64,000 nucleotides of DNA from Liopterus haemorrhoidalis (Eukaryota > Arthropoda > Insecta > Coleoptera > Dytiscidae): the NCBI GenBank assembly GCA_963971575.1, contig OZ020611.1, positions 55,833,381 to 55,897,380 of the forward strand. Direction: 5' to 3'. Below, in pieces: positions 53,573 through 63,174 of the stretch. Both the position numbers and the translations under genes were made by a program. The notes beneath the pieces were generated by a model that saw only the letters and a program-made list of their open reading frames with translations, made no database searches and was not told the origin of the DNA. Each line of letters opens with the position of its first letter. The first letter of the stretch is position 1.

Positions 53573-53762
53573 ATGAATATTGAGAAATTAATATTATTAG
53601 TTTTTGATCGAAGATCGTTATGGGATCAAAAATGTAAAACTTACCATTGATCAATCACGTAAATTATGGGATGAAGTGGCGACTGAATTAAAAGTTAGCG
53701 ATAAGGAGAAATATTTATTTTTTACATATTCTAAACATAATAAAAAACAAAACAACATATGA
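53573..53762 (+). pseudogene. MADF-domain protein remnant (Harbinger accessory protein type)
   Basis: From ATG 53573: MNIEKLILLVFDRRSLWDQK then CKTY; after a one-base frameshift near 53640, IDQSRKLWDEVATELKVSDK then EKYLFF. The spacing of the LIxxVxxRxxLWD and LWDEVAxEL helices is that of MADF (Myb/SANT-like, Adf-1 type) DNA-binding domains. In Harbinger elements such a protein helps transposase reach DNA ends and the nucleus. The C-terminal part is missing because hAT-like sequence begins at 53774. Confidence 0.72.
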
Positions 53763-53773
53763 ATGGTTTACAC

Positions 53774-53860
53774 CAGTGGTTCTCAACCGGTGGTATGCGT
53801 ATCACTAGTGGTACCTGAAAGAAGACTTGGTGGTACGTGAATAACAGTGATGTATTTTTT
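53774..53860 (+). mobile_element. hAT-like element end nested in the Harbinger-like element
   Basis: CAGTGGTTCTCAACCGGTGG then TATGCGTATCACTAGTGGTA is a typical hAT terminus with subterminal GTGGTACGTGA. It cuts off the MADF frame. The partner end was not found. Confidence 0.6.
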
Positions 53861-53982
53861 AAATTAATGTAATGAAGAAAAAAATATATATAAAATTACT
53901 CAAAGGTGAATTGTGTCAAAATTAACCTGCTTTATTATGCAAACATTCTTGATATTTTCTATATTACTAAGAAATTGGAGCA

Positions 53983-54178
53983 TTATACGCTATTCCAAAC
54001 GTTTAGGCGGAACTAGATTTTGCAATCTAGTTACTTTCATCGTTTGAATTGTACTTTTTGGCCTTCATACTTCCAATAAACATTTTTTGGTTAAGGTTAA
54101 TATCATTTTAAAATGTCATTTTTTGTGGCATTCTTAATACATATATCCCATTTATTTATTTTTTTTTTTTTTCATTAA
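53983..54178 (+). mobile_element. Partial MITE copy (same family as 62769-63174)
   Basis: TTCCAAACGTTTAGGCGGAA, GCAATCTAGTTACTTTCATC and GGTTAAGGTTAATATCATTT are shared with the complete element at 62.8 kb. The right end is missing. Confidence 0.78.
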
Positions 54179-54309
54179 AATAACTGCTAGAACTAAACAC
54201 CACCTATCTAGTCGCTCGTATACGGGCGAATATGCCCGTTTACGCGCTAATACGCCCGAACTGTACTTCGGGCGAACACGCTTCCACTGTAACCGTAGCC
54301 TAAAGGAGT

Positions 54310-54890
54310 TCGGGTACTACGATATGTGAATTAAATGATATGTGTTATTATACTTACCAACCAACCGATCAGGCATCTTGTTAATAGTCTGGACTTAGCT
54401 GTTCACTTAAGTTCTTAAAGGTGAAAGTTTACACACGTTAAGTAAGACGGTTTAAGATTAAAGAATTTGATTTATTACAAGTAATATATTATTTACAAGA
54501 ATAAGTTTGAAATATTGGTATTAAAATAATTAAAAGTTTAAAACAAAAAAAAAAATCGGATAGACCACCAGAATGCCGACACAGTGCCTCTAGGAATTCA
54601 ATAAATTATCAAAATATTCAAAATATTATCTGAATTCTTAAAAAATGTTATTTTAAAATACCCCATGTAAAATCATGAAAAAAACTATGGCAACCCCTTT
54701 TCAAAGAAATTCTCGCGATAGGTGATTTGTGAAAGTTTGGTCATTGTTGTTCTAGCAGCCTAAACGGTTTGTTACACTATATTTCAAAACGACAATTTCA
54801 TTATACGTTTATATATATACCTTTATCATCACCAGTACGATCTTATTCAGCGGGTACATTGACTTCTCAGCTTTTAGTTTACATTTCTCG
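54310..54890. other. No gene recognised
   Basis: Mixed sequence between the Harbinger-like element and truncated gypsy pol. No domain seen. Confidence 0.5.
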
Positions 54891-54908
54891 ACATGTTTCA
54901 AACAAATA

Positions 54909-56159
54909 ATGGATACAGTAATTTCTGGAATATATGGAGTCTGCGCTTACTTGGACGACATAATTATTGTTGGTAAAAACATGGAAGAACACAAGAAAAG
55001 ACTTTATAGCGTATTAAGTAGACTCCAAGAATACGGCTTTCATATTAAATTTGAAAAGTCTAAATTTTTCAAGAACCAGATTACTTACTTGGGTCAAATA
55101 ATAGATGAAAACGGTCGGCGGCCAGATCCAAATAAAATTAAAGCTCTTTTGGATATGCCCCCTTCAAAAGATCTAGCCACTTTACAATCGTTTTTAGGTC
55201 TTCTTAATTATTATGGAATTTACATAAAAGAATTAAGAGAATTAAGAGCACCGATGGATAAACTTTTACAAAAGAGTGTAAAATGGTCTTGGTCAGACGA
55301 GTGTCAAAAATCTTTTGAAAAAGCCAAACAAATTTTATGCTCAGATCTGTTGCTCACACATTATGACCCAAATAAAAAAATTATTGTTGCCGCCGATGCC
55401 TCCAGTTATGGCATTGGTGCAGTAAATCTGCATGAATTTTTCGATGGTTCAATAAAGGCAATTGCACATGCTACGAAATCTTTAACTACTTCACAAAAAA
55501 ATTATAGTCAAATTGAAAAGGAAGGATTGGAATTGACATTTGCCGTTAAAAAATTTCACAGGTACATTTATGGACGAAAATTTTTATTATGTACCGACCA
55601 TAAACCACTGCTTGCAATCTTTGGCACAAAAAAAGAAATACCTGTACATACTGCCAATAGGTTACAACGATGGGCGCTTACTCTGATGGCTTACGACTTT
55701 GAAGTTGAGTACATCAAAACAACAGATTTTGGTCATGCAGACGCACTATCAAGATTGATGAAACGATGTTCTTCTATGGAAGAAGATCGAATCATAGCTG
55801 CAATCTTTGATGAAACAGAAATGGTTCGTATGGTAGATGACACGACGAGATCTCTACCCATTACTTTCCAAGATTTATACAATGCGTCTCAAGAAGATCA
55901 GATACTTCAAGAAGTAATGGAGTATCATAGAACGTCCTGGCCAAAAGAAAGAAAACCGGAATTACAACAATTTTGTAACAGACGTGAAGCCCTATCCATT
56001 GTTCAAAATTGTTTATTATTTGGAGAAAGAGTTTTTGTTCCAAAGATATTACGTACCAAGATTTTAAAACAGTTTCATTCCGGACACCCTGGTTTCAACA
56101 GAATGAAATCTTTGGCAAGAAGTTTCGTCTACTGGCCGGGAATGGTAATGGAATGGTAA
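54909..56159 (+). CDS. pol: Gypsy pol: RT C-half, RNase H, integrase zinc domain
   Basis: 416 aa open frame; homology already starts at about 54893 in the previous phase, so ATG 54909 is only the first methionine in frame. RT catalytic motif YLDDIIIVG (residues about 14-22), then KFEKSKFFKNQITYLGQIID and LQSFLGLLNYY (RT thumb). RNase H follows with AADASSYGIGAV, a CTDHKPL motif and HADALSRL. Last is an H2C2 zinc domain (HSGHPGFNRMKSLARSFVYW). The first half of RT, protease and gag are absent: a 5'-truncated copy. A short duplication (GGTAATGGAATGGTAATG) at 56144-56161 creates the stop. Gypsy family of the K02A2.6/Mag-like sort. Confidence 0.9.
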   Translation: MDTVISGIYGVCAYLDDIIIVGKNMEEHKKRLYSVLSRLQEYGFHIKFEKSKFFKNQITYLGQIIDENGRRPDPNKIKALLDMPPSKDLATLQSFLGLLNYYGIYIKELRELRAPMDKLLQKSVKWSWSDECQKSFEKAKQILCSDLLLTHYDPNKKIIVAADASSYGIGAVNLHEFFDGSIKAIAHATKSLTTSQKNYSQIEKEGLELTFAVKKFHRYIYGRKFLLCTDHKPLLAIFGTKKEIPVHTANRLQRWALTLMAYDFEVEYIKTTDFGHADALSRLMKRCSSMEEDRIIAAIFDETEMVRMVDDTTRSLPITFQDLYNASQEDQILQEVMEYHRTSWPKERKPELQQFCNRREALSIVQNCLLFGERVFVPKILRTKILKQFHSGHPGFNRMKSLARSFVYWPGMVMEW

Positions 56160-56476
56160 TGCGAAAAATGTAACGAAGTAATTAAATCTCCGAAGAAGGT
56201 TACAAATTCATCTTGGCCTACACCAGAACGTGCTTGGCAGAGGTTACATATAGACTTTGCTGGACCTTTTCAAGGAAAAAACTTTCTCATAGTCGTGGAC
56301 GCTTATTCCAAGTGGCCAGAAGTTTTCATTATGAAGCGTACCAGTACATTAGAAACTATTTCGACACTGAAATCGCTATTTTCTGTTTTGGAATACCTGA
56401 AACAATTGTTTCAGACAATGGGACACAATTTAACTCACACTATTTCCGAGAATTGTATCCAATACATTTGACTTGA
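56160..56476 (+). pseudogene. pol: Gypsy integrase core fragment
   Basis: Continues the previous frame after its stop: CEKCNEVIKSPKKV, then WPTPERAWQRLHIDFAGPFQ with the first catalytic Asp, VVDAYSKWPEVF, and in another phase FGIPETIVSDNGTQFNS with the second Asp. The third catalytic residue (Glu) region is missing; sequence jumps to a Ser/Pro/acid-rich C-terminal tail (NFLPEDTTNAPPDSPEVSTA) before the LTR. An internal deletion removed the end of the integrase. Confidence 0.82.
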
Positions 56477-56682
56477 GTTTTTCAGATAGTTTGCCTACAG
56501 GAAAAGCAGAGGAACATGGAGATCATGTCACTGAAAATTCTGACAATTTTCTCCCAGAAGACACAACAAACGCTCCTCCAGACAGCCCGGAAGTCTCCAC
56601 AGCAGACGCTCCTTCCATTTAATCTTCGAGCGATTAAAAGAGCTAGTCGCCCATAAATAGACCCACATAAAAAATCATATTT

Positions 56683-56696
56683 TTGAAGAGGGGAGG
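56683..56696 (+). other. Gypsy polypurine tract
   Basis: GAAGAGGGGAGG directly before the TG of the LTR. Confidence 0.8.
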
Positions 56697-56884
56697 TGTT
56701 GGGATCTATCTCGACACTGTATCTTGGCAACTCGTTGTCGACATTGTATCTTAGCAACTCGTTGCTAAGATAGTAGTCATGTAAATTATAATATAATAAA
56801 TAATTGATGTTATGTCAAATATATTAAATAAAAGTGTTCTTCCTTATTCTCTTGCTTATTTTACCCACGTTTCAAGACATAACA
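56697..56884 (+). repeat. Gypsy 3' LTR with palindrome
   Basis: 188 bp from TGTTGGGATC to GACATAACA with AATAAA near 56827. Contains a perfect 12-bp-stem palindrome at 56747-56772 (TATCTTAGCAAC, TC, GTTGCTAAGATA). No 5' LTR in the window. Confidence 0.82.
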
Positions 56885-56889
56885 ATAGT

Positions 56890-57000
56890 AGAAATAGGAA
56901 ATAATTTCACTCAGCTTTTTAGACAGAACGTTTATTTAAGTAACACAACGTTTCGCCAACTACTTTGTTGGCTTCCTCAGGTGCTATAACCAACAATATA
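56890..57000 (-). mobile_element. Retroelement 3' tail, minus strand (Penelope-like motif)
   Basis: On the minus strand: CACCTGAGGAAGCCAACAAA then GTAGTTGGCGAAACGTTGTG and AAATAAACG. The CCTGAGGAAG...GGCGAAACGT pattern is typical of Penelope-like and some non-LTR 3' ends. Confidence 0.55.
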
Positions 57001-57425
57001 CAATATAGTAACAATCTTTTACTTAATATAAAATTAATTTACCTATACTAATTAAACGTCAATCTAACATCATGTACATCATCCATCCATAAGGATGGTG
57101 AAGTTGCAGAAATAACATTGACAAAATATTTTGTACTTGAAAATCCAGAAGGATAGGAAAACAGAATTTTTTTTTTATACAACAAGGTAGAAGTGACTAC
57201 ATATGAGTTAAATTTTGACAAATTGACTATTAAATTTAAGTATAAAAATGATACTCAAATAAATTACTGCATTAATATGACAGATAGTCACACTACCCTC
57301 CCTGACAACATCGTACGCACAAATCGCAGAGATTGCAGTGTCACCCCCTGTACAACATAATGCAGTAATCAATTTGGATATCATAAAATCCCACATCAAG
57401 ATAAAACAGTGAAAGGACCCAAACA

Positions 57426-57790
57426 GACATTGAAAACTGGAACAATCATACAATTCGACGTACCAATCCCCCAAAATCAATGGTACGCACAAAGACAATG
57501 CGAGAATGGTACCTCAAACGGTATATCAGGACCAACAATCAACTCCCTTTGAAAGCTAAACAACTCGTTAAATTACATAAAATGTACAATAACAATAAAG
57601 TTCATCGGTACAAACACCGGAAAAGAAGCAATTCCTATACCAGTGAAAAAACCTAAAAGGACATTGAGAGATAAATTATCATACAATCCGACGTACTAAT
57701 TCCCCAAAAATCGATGGTGCACACAAGGACATTGCGAAATGAGTACCCCGAATTGTATATCAAACCCAAAACTCAATTCCCCCAGTGAAT
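57426..57790. repeat. Diverged 234-bp direct repeat
   Basis: The block GACATTGAAAACTGGAACAA ... CATACAATTCGACGTACCAA ... CAACTCCCTTT at 57426-57545 recurs, clearly diverged, at 57660-57785. It lies upstream (on the minus strand) of the tail at 56890-57000 and may belong to that element. Confidence 0.65.
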
Positions 57791-57964
57791 TCTCAGACTC
57801 TGTTTAATAACACATAATTTTGAAATTTAAAATAAAATTGTTGATTTCATGGCACTAGGAAGAAGGAACCACAAGGAAAATGGACATTAATCAAGCAAAG
57901 TCGCCCCAATTCTTCAAAAATAAACTAGGTAACCAGTAAAGAACCAAAAGGGGCCCATGCTCGT

Positions 57965-58095
57965 CACCCCCCCCCCCCTCTTGGCTGCGCCACTGGTTGG
58001 AGTTAACAAATTTTATATTCAACTCTCCGAGCAGCGCCGTGTAATTTGCCAGTCCTGGGAGGGGCGTAGGCCCGTCGGTCCCTCCCTTGTTGCGC
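57965..58095 (-). mobile_element. Two direct copies of a CCAGTGGCGCA-type element end
   Basis: On the minus strand ACCAGTGGCGCAACAAGGGA (start 58101) and ACCAGTGGCGCAGCCAAGAG (start 57998) begin two GC-rich segments in the same direction. Such ends are common in insect DNA elements. The run of 12 Cs at 57968 is part of one. The RT fragment begins right at the outer copy. Confidence 0.5.
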
Positions 58096-58109
58096 CACTG
58101 GTGTGCATC

Positions 58110-58680
58110 TACGGCAACTGGCCCCGATGACATTCACCCTCTGGCTCTCCAAAAGTGTTGCAACGAATTGGCAATACCGTTATCGAAAATTATGAGTAAC
58201 TTAGGATTAATCCCAAATGTATGGCTTACTTCAATTGTTCTTCCAGTTTATAAAAAAGGTAACCGTCTGCAATCATGCAATTATAGACCAATCAGTCTAA
58301 TTTCCACCACCGCCAAAGTACTGGAAAAAATAATAACCGATGAAATGCTTTATTTTTTCCTGCACAATAATATAATTTCCAAAGACCATGGCTTCATCCC
58401 AGGACGGTCAGTGGTATCCAATTTATTACTAGCAACTAATACCTGGTCAAAACATCTGGATGATTCAACTCCCATGGAAGTAATCTACTTCGATTTTGCT
58501 AAGGCCTTCGACAGAGTTGCACTTAGGCGTCTGTTTGCTAAATTGAACCACTATGGCAACAGAGGAAACCTGCTATGGATAACTTCGTACCTAACCAACC
58601 GCTGTTTCAAGGTTCGAGTCGGATCGTCGCATTCCGTAAATTACGCCGTCACAAGTGGTGTTCCACAGGGTAGTGTTTAG
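58110..58680 (+). pseudogene. CR1/Jockey-like reverse transcriptase, N-half
   Basis: The frame 58087-58680 starts abruptly with ATGPDDIHPLALQKC (RT motif 1), so the endonuclease part is lost by 5' truncation. Then PVYKKGNRLQSCNYRPISLI, DHGFIPGRSVVSNLL, VIYFDFAKAFDRV (first catalytic Asp) and SGVPQGSV, where a frameshift ends the frame. High domain integrity suggests a fairly young copy. Confidence 0.88.
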
Positions 58681-59514
58681 GACCAATTTTATTTTTAATA
58701 TTGTGGACCTAATAACTGACCTTCTGACGGAACACCAGATGTTTGCCGACGATTTAAAAATCTATTGTAAAGCAATCAACTGGACAAATCTGCAACAAGA
58801 TCTCGATAGTATCACTGTATGGTGCACAATATGGCTTCTTCCCCTCAACATATCCAAATGCCAAGTGATTCACTTAGGAAAGAATAACCCAGGACATCAG
58901 TACCACATAATGGGCTATGTTATCCAACGCATCGAGTCTATAGTTGATTTAGGAGTCACTATAACCAAGAATCTCACATTATCCAAGTAGTCAAAAAGGC
59001 AAATAAAGTTCTCTACCTGGTCGGTAAATCTTTCCCACATCTTACTCCTACACTATTTCGCAAAATGAACCTATCCTATATCCGCCCACTCCTTGAATTT
59101 GCATTTGTTGTTTGGTCACCTTATTTACAACGCGACATCTAGTTGTTAGAAAGAGTTCAGAGACGAGTTACCAAACTCCCGAGAAGTTTAAGGCATCTGC
59201 CATATAATGTTCGTCTAAAAAAACTCGATCTCCCACTACTGGCAGATCGAAAAACCCGTGGTGACTTCATCCAGATGTATCGAATAACAACAGGAAAATT
59301 CTCCACAGACATGTCCCCGTTATTTAATCTCAATGCTGACCCATGTCTTTGTGGTCACCACTTAAAATTGAAGCATGAAAAATACCGCACTCAACAACGT
59401 GAAAACTTCCTGTCGAACCGTATATTCGACATCTGGAATTCTCTCCAGGATGAAGCAGTCTCGGCCCACTCCATCAACATTTTTAAAAACAAAATTGCAT
59501 TCCTGTTTTCTTAA
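58655..59514 (+). pseudogene. CR1/Jockey-like reverse transcriptase, C-half
   Basis: Continuation in other phases: FADDLKIYCKAINWTNLQQD (catalytic DD), LLPLNISKCQVIHLGKNNPG, IVDLGVTI, a stop at 58990, then (59143 on) LERVQRRVTKLPRSLRHLPY and LADRKTRGDFIQMYRI, ending with IFDIWNSLQDEAVSA. The 3' UTR runs to about 59700. At least one frameshift and two stops separate the parts. Confidence 0.86.
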
Positions 59515-59775
59515 AAAATTATAATAATTGCTGTATATGTATATTGATGTTACCTCTTTTGTTTACCAGTGTATATTCTGTATTGTAACCTTTTTAATTG
59601 TGATTTTTTTGAATATTAATGTAAGTATATAGTATATGTATTGTATCATTGAGCATAACAAGCCACTGGCTTCTGCTCTAATCAGTGTAATAATTTATTT
59701 ACATTTTATTGAATATTCTACATTAGTTCGTGTCCATACATAATGTTACATTCTAAGAATATTCCAGAGAATAAT

Positions 59776-59850
59776 TATCATCATTATTATCATTATCATC
59801 ATCATCATCACCATAATCATCATCATTATCATCATCATCATCATCATCAT
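59776..59850. repeat. (ATC)n-rich microsatellite
   Basis: ATC/ATT trinucleotide run over about 75 bp. Confidence 0.93.
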
Positions 59851-59859
59851 TTGTTTATC

Positions 59860-60480
59860 TATTAAGTGGAAAAAGCCGCTTACATCCAATCACGGCACCA
59901 AATCACTGGCAAGTTTATAAGCGTCGTAGTCATGACAGAGTTTCGCGTAATACATTGTGGAATTTTGTTTTTTGATCTGCTAATTCCTATTGAACAGCAC
60001 AGATTTTGGACGATTCTTATTAAGTTATATCTCCCCCTCCACCTTCTAGGCTATTATAAAATGAAACTGTATCAACGCATGTTTTTCTATCCTCAATAAA
60101 CTGAGTTTTTACGAACTTTGCATCACCATATGTAGCGAAATTTACGGATTTATGATCGGTGTTCCCTTACAAATATATCCCATATCACACGATTTGAATC
60201 GGCTTACTTCTCCCACCACCCTCATACTCACTTCCTTTCTAGGTTTTTAATTTCAATTTCACTACACCATTAAGACGTTCATATATTATCGAAGAAACTA
60301 GGGATTTAGGGTTGACTAAGGTTGAGCACAAAATCTCCCCCACTTTCCCCTCAGGAAAACAACGTTTGAAACCCTGGACGAATAACAAATTTCACAGAGT
60401 TCTCCTTCTCGTTCTCCTAGTCTCTGACGCGCCCGGCGGCGGCGAGGGTGAGCGACGCGAGCGAGCCGACTTCTGTGAAT
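59860..60480. other. No gene recognised
   Basis: Frames at 59866-60099 and 60312-60536 have no domain; the second enters a GC-rich stretch leading into the next element. Confidence 0.45.
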
Positions 60481-60949
60481 CTAAAGCCTGGAACAGAATG
60501 CACAGCGCGCTACAGCGTCAGCGCGGCGTCATTTGAGACAGCGTTGCGTAGCGCCGTTGAGAAATTTCGCCTGAACACAATGCAATAATTTTTAACGCCG
60601 TCAAGTGTCACTTGACAACCTATATCTGTATTTATACGTGCGCTTTCTTTTATTAAAAGTATAATGGATGATGAAGACTTGTGAATGATGTTATTTATGT
60701 TGTATGCAAGTTATTTATACATACAAACACTTTATTATTCAGTAAAAACTGAGGTTAGGTGTTCTGCGTCAACGTTCAACAGCGTCAAAAGTTGGAAGTT
60801 GACGAACATTCAGTATCAACGGCGTAGAACGTTGTCCATTCTGTGCACTTGCGTACGACAGCTTGGTTTTAACTTTCTTCTGACAGATGGTGCCGTACGT
60901 ACGCCGTTAACGCGTCGTAGAACTCGGTGCATTCTGTTTCCCACTTTAG
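60481..60949. mobile_element. Short TIR element, possibly Harbinger-like MITE
   Basis: Left end CTAAAGCCTGGAACAGAATG then CACAGCGCGCTAC; right end in reverse CTAAAGTGGGAAACAGAATG then CACCGAGTTCTAC. About 26 of the first 33 positions agree. An ATGGATGATGAAGACTTG start followed by a stop lies at 60664, perhaps the relic of an ORF. Class inferred weakly from the GC-rich ends. Confidence 0.6.
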
Positions 60950-60954
60950 ATGCA

Positions 60955-61105
60955 TGTGGGCGTGCGGTATGTGTAACGTCGCGCAGAGCACGCGCTTTCT
61001 TGACTCCCTGATGTATGTGTGTGTAGGGGGGCGTGCGGTATGTACAACGTTGCGCGCGGAGGGCGCGCGCGAATGTGTATGTGTGTGAATCCCCGATGTA
61101 TGCGA
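60955..61105. repeat. GC-rich 69-bp direct repeat
   Basis: GCGTGCGGTATGTGTAACGT near 60961 and GCGTGCGGTATGTACAACGT near 61030, each followed by a run of GCGCG and TGATGTATG or CGATGTATG. Frames here are open on both strands only because of composition. Confidence 0.75.
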
Positions 61106-62371
61106 CGCGTGGGCGAACCGGCGCCGCTATGTCGCGCCCCCGGCTGCAATCCTAACTCTTTCGCAATGTTGCGAAAAAAAAACAGTACTCGGTATGCTCG
61201 GCGCCTTGACTTAGGCAGTCATGCGTACGGCACGGAATTGCAGATCATATCAATCCCTTAACTTATGCAACCAAGCCTACGGCACGATATTGAGGGATTG
61301 CTTGACATGCTAGGCGCATACCCGTGTGACAGGTGGCGCCGCGACACTCTAACGGACAAAACTTGAACTAGTGTTCGGGAAACCCCCCTGTATATATCTA
61401 CTGCCGCTCGAACAGGGGGGGTAAAGGCTTAATAGGAGAGTTGTGCTCGTGAAAACAGTTACTGGATATCTTTATAGATGGCGTTAGTAACCAATTTTAA
61501 TTTCAAATAACCACAGTAGATGTCGCTAAATGCTACATTAGTTCCATGTCATAGTAAAATAAACGTCATTGTTTTTTAACGTTCATATTTTAAGGTGTTT
61601 TGTACTTCACTTTGACAAGGAAATCAATTAATTTGTGTACAGTGCCACGTGCTACAAATTATAAGTAATTTCCGATGTTTTATGTTCCAATGTTCTGTGT
61701 TCTGTGTTGTTTTTCAATCATTTCAATGTTCTGTGTTTCCACTCTTCTGCTTGCTTTATAAGCAAGTGTATGAAGAATAATCGAAGAACTGTAGTAGTTT
61801 CCACGTAGTAATCACAAATAAATGAAGCCACAATCAACTTATTTATGTATTTTTGTCTCGTACATGTCTTGCATGAATGAGAAAAAAATATATAAATAAG
61901 TTGATTGATGATTCGTTCAATTGTGATTGAACAAACTTCTTTGTATTTAAAATATATACATACTAAAAAAATGAACGTTGTATTTAAAATGTATGTATAT
62001 TTTTTAAAATAAAACTTGCTTTTATATTAGTATCATATTTCTTTAACAAACATTTTTCTGCCTTAAAAACAAAGAAGTAACCAGGCGGTAAATTTTAAAT
62101 AGAATAGTTACTGGATATGAAAATAGAGACGCTACTGGACCACAAAAGCACAGAAAATAACATGCAGGTTTCCAATCTCCTCTTGGTGATCTGTGGCACG
62201 TCTGTGTCATCGGTATACAAAAATTTCGAACCCCGCCAAAACCATGTGGCGGTTCTGGTGGCTGTAGCACACAATTTCCGCCAGGAGGCAGTAGTGTTGG
62301 ACACCCCCTCGCCGCCCACTGTATAGTAATAAAAATCAGTCACTTGTTTTTATTACTTCTATCACTTCTAT
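61106..62371. other. No gene; inverted repeats only
   Basis: A CCCCCCTGT / ACAGGGGGG inverted pair at about 61386-61427 and an imperfect pair AATCAACTTATTTAT (61832) / ATAAATAAGTTGATT (61893). Overlapping frames at 62043-62343 on both strands show no domain. Confidence 0.5.
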
Positions 62372-62550
62372 TTTAGGAGTGAGGACCTTTTTTGCTCATC
62401 ATTTCCATTTTGGGAGTGAAGACTTTTTTTACTCGTCACTAGTATTATTGAATGAAGACCTCTGTTTTTTGCTCATTATTTGAATTTTTGGAGTGTAACC
62501 TTTTTTTTAGTATACTCTTTTTCTGTAAAAAAAATCTGGTCAGCCTAATA
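62372..62550 (+). repeat. Dispersed repeat, copy 2
   Basis: Shares TAGGAGTGAGGACCTTTTTT, GTATACTCTTTTTCTGTAAA and AATCTGGTCAGCCTAA with 10408-10512. This copy is longer, with several GGAGTGAAGAC(C)TTTTTT-type units about 40 bp apart. Confidence 0.82.
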
Positions 62551-62768
62551 TTAACATCAAAATTCAAAATAAGCATGATCTGTGACGTTTCTCGAGCGTG
62601 CGCATCGTTACGAAAATGCACACAGAGAGACAGATATACATATATCTGTCTCTTAGTCTACCAGACACTTACTTTACATTGACGAGATAGGGGAAATGTT
62701 TTAAGATCGCAGCGCTGTTGTGGCATACTTGGAACTTCCAAAATAGAAATTCATTATACATAATCATA

Positions 62769-63174
62769 CAGTCTGTTCCAAACGGTTAAGCGCAACTAAA
62801 TTTTGCAATCTAGTTACTTTCATCGTTTAAATCGTGCTTTTCGACCGTTTTGTTTGAGCTTTGTAAATCATACTTACAATAAACATTTTTGGTTAAGGTT
62901 AATATCATTTTAAAATGTAATTTTCTTTATATTTTGATTTTTTGTGTCATTCTTAATACAAATTTTCCATTTATTTATTTTTTTGTCATGAAAATATATA
63001 AAAAAATAATTTAATTTTGACATAGGTCATTCGTTTCCATGGTTTCATTGTTGTACTTTTAAATTTTGACATTCCAACGTAAAAAATTAAATAACCCAAG
63101 CAAGGTCCCTTGTCATGACAACCTAAAAGAACGAAATTCCCATTTAGTTCCGCCTAAGCGTTTGAAACAGACTG
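62769..63174. mobile_element. 406-bp MITE with TA target
   Basis: CAGTCTGTTCCAAACGGTTA then AGCGCAACTAAAT at the left and, in reverse, CAGTCTGTTTCAAACGCTTA then GGCGGAACTAAAT at the right, with TA on both outer sides. TA target and CAGT ends suit a Tc1/mariner-derived MITE. No coding sequence. A truncated relative is at 53983. Confidence 0.82.

Larger units (their letters stand above)
53240..54300. mobile_element. PIF/Harbinger-like element with 34-bp TIRs
   Basis: GGCTACGGTTACAGTGGAAG then CGTGTTCGCCCGAA at the left is matched exactly in inverse at 54267-54300. Flanks are TTA and TAA, so either TA is duplicated or the TIR extends. Subterminal TCGCTCGTACTCGCCCGCAT repeats at 53281 and 53367. 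A MADF-domain remnant inside supports Harbinger, whose second protein is Myb/MADF-like. Two other element pieces are nested in it. Confidence 0.82.

Noticed and set aside
59776..59850. CRISPR-like or satellite array
   Set aside because: A plain ATC/ATT trinucleotide microsatellite with no spacers.
60946..61261. Arginine- and histidine-rich ORFs on both strands
   Set aside because: Open because of GC-rich repeats; overlapping frames on both strands without homology.
62043..62343. Three overlapping 69-82-aa ORFs on both strands
   Set aside because: Mutually overlapping, no domain, and no start context or splice signals that favour one.
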